A stretch of DNA of 64,000 nucleotides from Mycolicibacterium sp. BiH015 (lineage in GTDB: Bacteria > Actinomycetota > Actinomycetes > Mycobacteriales > Mycobacteriaceae): the NCBI RefSeq assembly GCF_027706845.1, contig NZ_JAQGCZ010000008.1, positions 124,001 through 188,000 on the forward strand. Direction: 5' to 3'. The notes below the pieces were generated by a model. That model was not told the DNA's origin, ran no database searches, and saw nothing but the letters and a program-made list of their open reading frames with translations. Positions 25,632-33,343 of the stretch are shown one piece after another. The translations under genes and the position numbers were made by a program. Within the stretch, counting starts at the first letter, position 1. Every line of letters starts with the position of its first letter.

Positions 25632-26789
25632 ATGAGCTCGGGGTTATTCGCGTTGATCGATCTCGGATCCTTCACGCTGATCGGGATCGGATGCGGTTTC
25701 GTCGTACTCTGGATGATCGATCGCCGTCGCGGTCACGCCTTGCTTTTCGCCGCGGCGATCCTGTGCTTCTTCGCCTCGAATTGGGTGCTGTCGTTGGGCG
25801 GGGACGTCGCGCTGTCGGCGTCAGTGCACGGCGTCCTGCTCCCGATCGGCTTCGTGTTGCTCGCCGACGGTCTGCTGCGCCGCTCCGGAGAGCGGCTAGC
25901 GTATTCCGCGGCGATCGTCATCATCGTCGCATTGGCCTCGGCGGTATGGTATTTCGCGTACGTGTCACCGATGGTGTCTGGGCGCATCGTTACTCAGAAT
26001 GTGTGTCTTGGCATTGTGGTGGTGTTCACCGCCGCGCGCCTGTGGGTCAGTCGTGGGCGCAGACCCTCTGACACGTCTGTTGTCGTCGCGATATCGGTGT
26101 TGTCCGTCGGCCTGTTCGTGACGGCCTTCCTGGTTCCGTTCTCGGATTTGCCCCGTGAGGTCGCCAGTGACGGTGCGATTGGCCAATTCGCGAGATCACC
26201 TGTAGCACTGGGGATAACCGTGGTCACGGTGGTGATCCTGCCGTTGGTCATGTTGGTGGTGCTCGCCGCAATCGTGGCCGATCTGGTGGGTGACCTTCGC
26301 GTCGAGCGGGACCGCGACGAGCTCACCGGTCTGCTGAACCGGCGCGGTTTCACCGAACGCGCCACAGTGGCACTGCGCAGTGCGGCCTCTGCGGCGCTGA
26401 TCTTGGCCGATCTCGACTTCTTCAAGAAAGTCAACGATGAGCTCGGGCACGCCGGTGGGGATTTCGCGCTCACCACCTTCGCCGACTTGCTGCGCAGCGA
26501 ACCAGACACCAGCCACGTGACAGGTCGCATCGGGGGCGAGGAGTTCGCCGTCCTGACGCCTGATCTCGGTGCAGCAGGGGCGTTGGCCTTCGCGGAATCG
26601 GTTCGTTCCCGGCTCGCCGCGCACACCTTCGCCTATGGCGGTGCGAGCAAGTCGCTGACCGCCAGCTTCGGCGTCGCGACGGCGCACGTGCCCGCCTCGT
26701 TGCCGGAGCTGATGGATGCCGCCGACGCGGCACTGTACGAGGCGAAGGCGCGGGGCCGCAATTGCACGGTGCTTCACCAGCCGCGATAA
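25632..26789 (+). CDS. Membrane GGDEF diguanylate cyclase
   Basis: 385 residues from ATG 25632. Six to seven membrane helices occupy residues 8-218, followed by a GGDEF domain. The active-site loop reads RIGGEEFAVL (GGEEF at 301-305); ADLDFFKKVNDELGH supplies the metal-binding Asp and substrate residues. All catalytic positions are kept, so it should make cyclic di-GMP from two GTP. The inhibitory RxxD site is not visible before the loop. The membrane part is a generic sensor (MASE-like) without a recognisable ligand motif. An upstream extension of the frame is poor in composition. Confidence 0.88.
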   Translation: MSSGLFALIDLGSFTLIGIGCGFVVLWMIDRRRGHALLFAAAILCFFASNWVLSLGGDVALSASVHGVLLPIGFVLLADGLLRRSGERLAYSAAIVIIVALASAVWYFAYVSPMVSGRIVTQNVCLGIVVVFTAARLWVSRGRRPSDTSVVVAISVLSVGLFVTAFLVPFSDLPREVASDGAIGQFARSPVALGITVVTVVILPLVMLVVLAAIVADLVGDLRVERDRDELTGLLNRRGFTERATVALRSAASAALILADLDFFKKVNDELGHAGGDFALTTFADLLRSEPDTSHVTGRIGGEEFAVLTPDLGAAGALAFAESVRSRLAAHTFAYGGASKSLTASFGVATAHVPASLPELMDAADAALYEAKARGRNCTVLHQPR

Positions 26790-26925
26790 GGTGCGCCTAG
26801 CTGCAGGGCGACCGGGTCACGGACATGCCGACTGCCTAAAGCCGACAGTGCCCACGATCATCAACTTTTCAGCGCCGCCCCGCCCTGCCGCGTCGCGACG
26901 CTCCCAACGGTCTCGTCTCGACGCC

Positions 26926-28947
26926 TCAGCGCACCTGCCGCGACAACGCATCGACCAGCGACCCGTTGAGGAACTCGGTGGCGGCATAGCCGCCGCCTTC
27001 CAGCGCGGCGATGACGGTCGGGTCGTCGACGATGATGGTGGCGCCGCGGTAGTCCGAAAAGGGTTCGGGCAGACCGTTGTAGCTGCCGCCGCCGGATCTG
27101 GCGTCGGTGCGCAGCACGATCCGGACATCGGACGCCCCGACGTTGAGGGTGGCGGCGTCGGGCACGGTCCGGACGTCGCCCACCTCGCCGTCCCCGCGTG
27201 AAAAGCTGTCCCGGTAACCGAATCCCAGCCCCGACAAATACTGGGCGGCAGGCGAATCTGCCAGCGCCACGGTGATCCGCGCATCGGAGACGTGCACCAC
27301 CTCGACCGTCCTGCCGTCGAACGCCGGATGCTGCTCGCGGATCGCCGCCTGCTCGCGGGCGGATCGGTCGAGCAGCTGCTCGGCGGTGTCGGTGCGACCC
27401 AGCATGCGGGCGATCCACTGCAGCTGCTCCTGCCACGTCCACGCCGGCGTGCCCTGCGGCCGGGTCACGGTGGGGGCGATCAGGGCCAGCGTGTTGTAGG
27501 TGGCGACGTTGACGGGTGCGGTATCGATGATCAGGTCGGGGCGCGCGGCGGTGAGCACCCCGGTGTCGAGGTCGGCCATGATGCGGGCGTCGCCGGTGAG
27601 GAGGCGCTGCTCGTAGGACGGCAGCACCCCATCTTTGGCGACGACCGCGACGGGCTGCACCCCGAGCACCAGGATCGCTTGTGCGTCACCGGGTCCCAGC
27701 GCAGCGACGGCGTGCGGCTCGGTGGTGATCTCGGTGACGCCGCGGCTGTGGCTGAAGGTTTGCGGCGCAAACCCTGGCGCCGGCTCGCCGCCGGAGAACA
27801 CCACACCGGCGGTGACGCCGGACGCGACGACCACGACGGCGGCGACGGTGGCGGCGATCCAGCGCGGGCGGCGCCACCACGGCCGCCGCGGCGGCAGGGG
27901 CGGCAACGCCGAGAACGCACCGCCGAGCGACGGACCCGGCGATCCCGGCGGGCCCCCGAACCCCGCGGGCCCGCTGAGCGGACGCGACCGCGGAGCGGGC
28001 GGTCCACCGCCGCCTGCCGGCCCAGGGTGGGGCGGCGATATGGAGGGTGCCGGCGGCGCCCCGGTTTCCCACGGCGCGGTCTGTGAGCCCGCGGGCGTGG
28101 TGCCGATCTCGACGGTGATCTCGGAGATCGCCTGTGCTGCAGCGTCGGCCAGCTCGGCGGCGGTGCGGAAACGGTCGTCGGGGTTTTTGGCCATCGCCCG
28201 GGCGATCACGTCGTCGAGGGCGCGCGGCAGCGTCGGCACGGCGTCGGTGACCCGCGGCGGCGCCGAGGTCAGGTGCGCGGCCACCATTCCGGCGAGCCCG
28301 CCGGACGGGGAGAACGGCGCTTCGCCGGTCAGCAGCCGGTACAGCGAGCAGCCCAGCGAGTACACGTCGGAGCGGCCGTCGATCATCTCTCCGGCCAGGG
28401 TCTCGGGTGCGGCGTAGGCCACGCTGGCCATCACCGCCCCGCTCTGGGTGAGGTGGACGGCTTCGTCGAGGGCACGCGCGATGCCGAAGTCGGCAAGAAA
28501 CACCCGTTCGTCGCCGGGTCCGAGCAGGAAGTTGGCCGGTTTGACGTCGCGGTGCAGCAGGTAGCGGCGGTGGGCATAGTCGAGGGCCTTGCCGACCTCG
28601 GCGATGATGCGGACCGCGCGCTGCGGGGTCATCCGCCCGGCCTTGAGTTCGCGGTCGGCGTCGCTGCCGGCGACGTACTGCATCGCGATCCACAGCTGCC
28701 CGTCGGTTTCGCCGCGGGCGTAAATGGTGACGATGTTGGGATGGTCGAGGGCGGCGGCCATCTCGGCTTCGCGTTCGAAGCGGACCCGGAACTGAGGGTC
28801 GGCCGACAGCTCGGCGGAGAGCACTTTGAGGGCATCGCTGCGCGGCAGTGTGGGGTTGCGGGCCCGGTAGACAGTGCCCATGCCGCCCTGGCCGAGGATC
28901 CCCTCGATGGTGTAGCCGGCCACCACCGAGCCCACGCTCAACGCCAC
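26926..28947 (-). CDS. Receptor Ser/Thr kinase with solute-binding-protein sensor
   Basis: 673 residues from GTG 28947, giving the usual mycobacterial kinase N-terminus; a start at 28998 is possible. The kinase domain (about 10-275) is complete: GQGGMG loop at 19-24, catalytic Lys41, HRDVKPANF at 132-140, DFG at 153-155, APE at 180-182. A Pro/Gly-rich linker leads to one membrane helix (363-384). The outer part (about 395-673) reads like a class III periplasmic binding protein of the Fe3+-siderophore type: VTEITTEPHAVAALGPGDAQ, a DLIIDTAPVN hinge and QEQLQWIARMLGRTDTAEQL. Known mycobacterial Pkn sensors use PASTA, beta-propeller or PknH-type folds; this one suggests sensing of a bound metal chelate. 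The lipoprotein gene lies directly upstream in the same direction. Confidence 0.88.
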   Translation of the reverse strand: MALSVGSVVAGYTIEGILGQGGMGTVYRARNPTLPRSDALKVLSAELSADPQFRVRFEREAEMAAALDHPNIVTIYARGETDGQLWIAMQYVAGSDADRELKAGRMTPQRAVRIIAEVGKALDYAHRRYLLHRDVKPANFLLGPGDERVFLADFGIARALDEAVHLTQSGAVMASVAYAAPETLAGEMIDGRSDVYSLGCSLYRLLTGEAPFSPSGGLAGMVAAHLTSAPPRVTDAVPTLPRALDDVIARAMAKNPDDRFRTAAELADAAAQAISEITVEIGTTPAGSQTAPWETGAPPAPSISPPHPGPAGGGGPPAPRSRPLSGPAGFGGPPGSPGPSLGGAFSALPPLPPRRPWWRRPRWIAATVAAVVVVASGVTAGVVFSGGEPAPGFAPQTFSHSRGVTEITTEPHAVAALGPGDAQAILVLGVQPVAVVAKDGVLPSYEQRLLTGDARIMADLDTGVLTAARPDLIIDTAPVNVATYNTLALIAPTVTRPQGTPAWTWQEQLQWIARMLGRTDTAEQLLDRSAREQAAIREQHPAFDGRTVEVVHVSDARITVALADSPAAQYLSGLGFGYRDSFSRGDGEVGDVRTVPDAATLNVGASDVRIVLRTDARSGGGSYNGLPEPFSDYRGATIIVDDPTVIAALEGGGYAATEFLNGSLVDALSRQVR

Positions 28948-29075
28948 GTCGTCGACCCTGTCCTCGTCGTGCTCTCGCCTGTCCCAGGAGCCCCTCACAG
29001 CTTCCCCGGCCTACCTTGGCACACGTCGGAACGCGACCGGGCATCACCGCAGGTGCGGTCGCTCCGAGCCGGCGG

Positions 29076-30383
29076 CTATTCGCCGGACAGGATGCGGTAC
29101 TGCGCGGCGATCTGCTCTTTGACGTCGGCGGGACTCGCCGAAAACGCGGTGAACGCGTACTGGTCGGAGCGAGCCACGCACTTATATCGCCACTGGATGC
29201 GCTGCCAGGAGATCGCGGCGTCAGCGGGCAGGCCGTCACGCTGCTCGAAGCACCGAGCGTTGGGCAGGCCGGGCACGCCACCGAAGGGGCGCACCGCCGC
29301 CGGCTTCCCGATCTCCTGGGAGAATCGGTCGACGATCTCGGCGGCCCCGGCGGCGCTGTCGGCCTCATACACCGTCGTCAAGCGCTGGCTGACCGTTTTG
29401 ACGCCGGCGGTGGTGAACAGCGACGCCGACAACAGCGGGTCATCCTCGAAATGCAGCCACCCGCGGGGGTTCCAGGCGCCGATCATCCACGGCACGCGAT
29501 TGTCGGGGGCGTTCAGCGTCTTGGCCAGCAGCTGCCCGGTCGGGTCGAGCGGTAGCTCCGACAGTTTCGACAGCTCGGTGGGCACGAACTGGTCGATGAG
29601 CCGTTTCTGCCGATCCAGGCACGCCTGTGCCAGCACGTCGGCGTTCCGGCGGAAGAAGTCGAGGTCCCCGCGCGCCGACTGGACGTACTGGTAGAGCACG
29701 TAGGGGCCGTGGGCGGTGAAACTGCCCACCACCTCGGCCGCCGGAAGGTAGGCCGTGGCGGGCACCTCGAAGGCGGTGGCGATCGCTTCGGGGTTGCGGT
29801 CGAATTGGATGCGGCGGCCCGGCGGGGCGCCCAGAGGCGCCGGTAGCGCCGCAGCCATCTCCGGCGCCGCGGCCGCGGCAGCGACCGGGTCGGGGAAGCG
29901 CATCACCACGTTCTTCAGCGCCAGTCCTGGCTGGGGACTGTTGGGCAGCGGGTCCATGCGGATCGAGGAGAACCCGGTGACCAGGTTGTACTTGGCGGCG
30001 ACGGCGACGATGCCGGGCGAGGCGACGTCGTTGAGGCGCATCATGTCCGGGGTGGGGATGGTTCCGGTGGCGGCGGTGTGCAGCGCTCCTTCGCGCTTGG
30101 TCAGGGTGGAGTCGATCTCCCACGGCCCGACGACGTACTGCGCCATCCGCTGCCCTTCGAGGTTGCCCTGAGCGATGCGGTCGTCACCGACGGTGCCGAA
30201 CGGGTGGGTGGGCACGGTCCCGTATGGGCCGGTGTCCATCAGGGCGACGTTAGCCTCGTCGGGATCGGGCGCGTCGGTCGCGACGCGTGCCGTCCCCGAC
30301 AGGGTGGACGAGCACCCGGACAGGACCGCCACCAGGAACAGCATCAACGCCGCCCGCACGGCTCGCGCAGCGATGCCGCCCAT
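29076..30383 (-). CDS. Lipoprotein, DUF7373-like
   Basis: 435 residues from ATG 30383, chosen for GAGGGGAGG upstream and because a signal peptide follows at once (AARAVRAALMLFLVAVLSGC). The lipobox LSGC predicts lipidation at Cys23. The mature part is a large globular mixed alpha/beta protein with a late Cys pair; it resembles mycobacterial lipoproteins of the DUF7373 family. The function is unknown. It is located 128 bases upstream of the receptor kinase gene on the same strand, so the two may be co-expressed and the lipoprotein could present ligand to the kinase sensor; this is inference from position. Confidence 0.75.
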   Translation of the reverse strand: MGGIAARAVRAALMLFLVAVLSGCSSTLSGTARVATDAPDPDEANVALMDTGPYGTVPTHPFGTVGDDRIAQGNLEGQRMAQYVVGPWEIDSTLTKREGALHTAATGTIPTPDMMRLNDVASPGIVAVAAKYNLVTGFSSIRMDPLPNSPQPGLALKNVVMRFPDPVAAAAAAPEMAAALPAPLGAPPGRRIQFDRNPEAIATAFEVPATAYLPAAEVVGSFTAHGPYVLYQYVQSARGDLDFFRRNADVLAQACLDRQKRLIDQFVPTELSKLSELPLDPTGQLLAKTLNAPDNRVPWMIGAWNPRGWLHFEDDPLLSASLFTTAGVKTVSQRLTTVYEADSAAGAAEIVDRFSQEIGKPAAVRPFGGVPGLPNARCFEQRDGLPADAAISWQRIQWRYKCVARSDQYAFTAFSASPADVKEQIAAQYRILSGE

Positions 30384-30536
30384 CTCGGTCCTCCCCTCGG
30401 CGTTCGCGGCGCCGCTCCCCGGCGCACGGCGCAGCATCCCATCCTGCCCGATAGGACGCGTTGCGACGACGCCACGGAGGGTCGGTCTCAGGGGAAGGCG
30501 TCGACGACAAACCCGGCCCCGTTCCTCACCTAGGAT

Positions 30537-30630
30537 GGGTGCGACGCGACTGGCGTAGGTGGGACACCACCGGGAAGCGCAACACGGAAGCATCGACCGC
30601 CTGGGTGCCCCTCTACGCAGAGGAGTTGTC
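30537..30630 (+). promoter_or_regulatory. ZTP riboswitch (pfl motif) controlling folD
   Basis: The leader matches the ZTP riboswitch consensus in order: GGGTGCGACGCGACTGGCG near 30537-30555, GGGACACCACCGGGAAGCG near 30561-30579, then after a short variable loop CCGCCTGGGTGCCC near 30597-30610, the pseudoknot strand. Just downstream CCTCT (30610-30614) can pair with AGAGG (30619-30623), hiding the AGAGGAG ribosome-binding site of the next gene. This suggests translational control: ZTP or ZMP binding keeps the aptamer 3' strand busy and frees the site. ZTP signals low 10-formyl-tetrahydrofolate, which fits a folD gene. Confidence 0.88.
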
Positions 30631-31485
30631 GTGAGCGCCGATGTCATTGACGGTGTTGCCGTCGCACGTCAGATCCTGGCCGATACAGCAGTTCGTGCGA
30701 AACGATTCGTCGATGCTGTGGGCCGCAGACCGTGCCTGGCCACCGTGCTGGTCGGCGATGATCCCGCGTCACATACCTATGTGCGGATGAAGGCCAATCG
30801 CTGCCGATCCACCGGCCTCGCTTCGCGGCATCACCACCTGCCCGGCTCGGCCATCACGGCCGAAGTGATTGCTCTGGTCGAAGCGTTGTCTGCTGATGAC
30901 ACCGTGGACGGCATCCTGGTCCAGCACCCGATGCCACCTCAGATCGAGGAGCGGCGGGTGTTCGAAGCGATCATCCCCGCCAAAGATGTCGACGGGGTCA
31001 CCGCAGCCTCGTTCGCAGCGATGGCGTTAAGCAGCAGCGGCTTTCAATCCTGCACGCCGGCCGGCATCCTCCGACTGCTCGACGCCTACGACGTTGAGCT
31101 GGCCGGGAAACGTGCCGTGGTGATAGGGCGCAGTCCCATTCTCGGGAAGCCGGTCGGGATGCTGCTGCTCGCAAGGGATGCCACCGTCACCTACTGCCAT
31201 TCCAAGACAGTCGACCTGCCGAGCGTGGTTGGTGAGGCTGATGTCGTCATCGCTGCGGTCGGCCGCCCAGAACTGGTCAAAGGACACTGGATCAAGTTTG
31301 GTGCCGCAGTCATTGATGCGGGTTATAACCCCGGCAATGTGGGCGACGTCGAGTACGGTGCGGCAGCGCTGCGGGCCGGGCTCATCACCCCGGTACCCGG
31401 CGGAGTGGGACCGACCACCATCGCCGTGCTTCTCGCCCAGACGGTCAACGCCGCCGAGGCCGGTCGCGCGGATATCGGCTCATGA
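30631..31485 (+). CDS. folD: FolD, methylene-THF dehydrogenase/cyclohydrolase
   Basis: 284 residues from GTG 30631, behind AGAGGAG. It interconverts 5,10-methylene-THF and 10-formyl-THF in two steps in the cytoplasm. The catalytic Tyr50 and Lys54 are in SHTYVRMKANR; QHPMP (99-103) and KDVDG (118-122) are family blocks; GRSPILGKP (166-174) binds NADP; PGGVGPTTIAVLLAQT closes the fold. Length is normal. It stands alone behind a ZTP riboswitch on DNA with plasmid features, so it is probably a second copy beside a chromosomal folD, supplying one-carbon units when formyl-THF is low. Confidence 0.95.
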   Translation: MSADVIDGVAVARQILADTAVRAKRFVDAVGRRPCLATVLVGDDPASHTYVRMKANRCRSTGLASRHHHLPGSAITAEVIALVEALSADDTVDGILVQHPMPPQIEERRVFEAIIPAKDVDGVTAASFAAMALSSSGFQSCTPAGILRLLDAYDVELAGKRAVVIGRSPILGKPVGMLLLARDATVTYCHSKTVDLPSVVGEADVVIAAVGRPELVKGHWIKFGAAVIDAGYNPGNVGDVEYGAAALRAGLITPVPGGVGPTTIAVLLAQTVNAAEAGRADIGS

Positions 31486-31681
31486 GCGCCGAGACCTGCA
31501 TAGCCGTGGCGAAATGCGATGGGAAGAGGCATGTTCGCCAAGTAAAGGGACACGCGCGTGCCGCTTCAGCACGTCTTGTACCCGGGGTACTGATTAGCGT
31601 CCTGGGCGTCAGCGATCCAATAGGGTTACCGCTGATCGACGCCGCCGATGGCGGGGAATCCCGTCGGCGGGCCGGGGACCG

Positions 31682-31879
31682 AAGCCAGACGTCTCGCTCA
31701 AGCTGGTAGACCTCTTCGATATACCTGTGACCGTGTTCGGTGATGTGATGGCGGTTGGTGAGGCGGTAGCCGAGTCTGGTCGATACTGCGATGCCGGCCA
31801 GGTTGTCGTCGAGTACCCAGGACTTCGCAGACTCTGCGCGTTGATGGGTGACGGCGAGGTCGAGAACCACTGCACGAGA
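31682..31879 (-). pseudogene. GNAT acetyltransferase C-terminal relic
   Basis: The minus strand reads AVVLDLAVTHQRAESAKSWV, then LDDNLAGIAVSTRLGYRLTN and a final EEVYQLERDVW. This is the C-terminal third of a GNAT acetyltransferase (consensus LxLAF..LGA..A.SxVLxDNxxSxxVxxKLGY). The acetyl-CoA loop Q/RxxGxG/A that should precede it is missing and the frame upstream is unrelated. The remaining tail to 31445 has no homology. Confidence 0.6.
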
Positions 31880-32111
31880 GCAGATTCCGAGGACATCAAG
31901 TGGTGGCAATGCGTAGATTTCGGGTAGTAGACCTGAAACCGCGAGCTGGGGACATAGATCGCCGCGGAGGCAACGAGCAACGATCGTGTTGAAGCCGTGA
32001 GAATGACGCCAGCGTGGCGATTCCTATCAACGGCACGGGGCCGCTGCTGTCGTCACGTTGCAATGGGCCATGCCCCTCGTCCGCAGCAGGGAGCTCCGTA
32101 GACTCACGTCG
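31880..32111. other. Intergenic, no gene seen
   Basis: Between the GNAT relic and the frameshifted gene no coding frame or repeat could be supported. Confidence 0.35.
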
Positions 32112-33066
32112 ATGACGGGCACAGGAGCGGAGAGCGCCAGCCGCGACACCGGCGGCCAATACCACGCGCCTCCAACGGAGCCAGCCAGCACAGTCGTTAC
32201 GGCCTGGGCCGACCATTACATCCAATTCGAGAACGAGCCTGAATGGCAAAAGCGTCTCCGCAAAATCATCACGACGCGTTGCGCGAGGCTACTGCCGTCT
32301 GCCGACGAAGTCCTGCACGCCACGTTCTACGGTGACAAGCCACCGCGTACGGACATCGAGAACCTTGTGCTGTACAACCTCCATCACTCGTTCAGTCAGG
32401 CTGGCCGGTATGGGATCCGCTTCGAGCACGGACTCGACACCCCAGCGTCGCCCGACGGCCAGCAGTATCGAGTCGGTTACCGCTACGCACTCGCCGCCCG
32501 CGAAGGCAGCTACACCCAGTGGCAGCTGGGGCGTACCGTCGCGTCTTTCGGATGGACCGATCTCGGCGAGTTCCCTCGCAAGATGGTGCTCGCCCAGGTT
32601 TTGGCTGGCGATTGCTCGCCGCCGCAGCGGTCAGCCCGGACCACCTCTCGCGGCGGGGACACCGTTCGCCGTTCGAGTGAGTATCCAGCCACCACGAGCC
32701 GACTCACCTGGCCCGAATGCTGAACTGGTCAAGGGAGTTATCGACGGGGTCGTTAGCGCGTTCCAAGCCCACACTGACCTTTCAACGTCGGGTGAGGTCG
32801 CGGCGCGGTTGGCGAAAGTGCTTCCTGCCGCTCCAGAAGAGATCGAGGCCCTCCTGCTGGAACGCAGATGGGCCGTGCTGGGTGCTGTGCCTCGACTGGT
32901 CTTCTTGAGGGGGCCCGCCGTCCAGTGGAACCCGGCCGACGACTGGTGTATCGCTGGCGAACTCCTCACCGCCGCACCCGGGCCTGCTGACGCAGGCTGG
33001 GCGATCAGTGGCGAGATCGTCGAACTGTCCCCGCGTCAGGCTAACCCGCTTTCGACGCCGCGATAA
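32112..33066 (+). pseudogene. Hypothetical gene, apparently frameshifted
   Basis: The first half (ATG 32112 to about 32610) encodes WADHYIQFENEPEWQKRLRK and LVLYNLHHSFSQAGRYGIRF in frame 1. The second half continues in another frame with host-like codon use from about 32640 to the stop at 33066 (AELVKGVIDGVVSAFQAHTD, then EEIEALLLERRWAVLGAVPR). Together they would give about 315 residues. I know no family for either half. The break near 32600-32640 is either a real disabling mutation or a sequencing error, or the two halves are separate genes. Confidence 0.5.
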
Positions 33067-33187
33067 CGCCCATCGGAAATCCATGGCCGTCGACCCACTT
33101 TGAGGTTTCGCGTATTCCGTTCTGATCGGCGCGTCTCTAGCGGCGGAAGCACCTGCGACGCTGAGGAACCCGTTGGCGCTGATCCAC

Positions 33188-33301
33188 CCGGGACAGTACG
33201 TTTCGTTGCCGTCTTGGGCTCTACATCCTAGCTCGCGGGCAAGTCGCACAACAACCCCGGCGGCCAGGCCCGCTGCGTGGCGCTGGACCTGGCAGTGCGC
33301 A
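33188..33301 (+). repeat. Direct repeat, copy A (114 bases)
   Basis: This copy begins GGGACAGTACGTTTCGTTGC and aligns without gaps with 35251-35364 at roughly 80 percent identity over 114 bases, including GGGCAAGTCG and a run ending GTGCGCA. The two copies lie on either side of the exonuclease-BRCT gene in the same orientation. Read on the minus strand both give a frame with GNETYCP at a constant place. Confidence 0.75.
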
Positions 33302-33343
33302 CGATCGGCGGGGAGCAACCCGTCGTAGGCGTCCCCCGAGAAC

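Noticed and set aside
27686..29694. Long frames on both strands overlapping the receptor kinase and lipoprotein genes
   Set aside because: The kinase catalytic motifs and the lipobox define the true frames; the others have no homology and Arg-rich composition.
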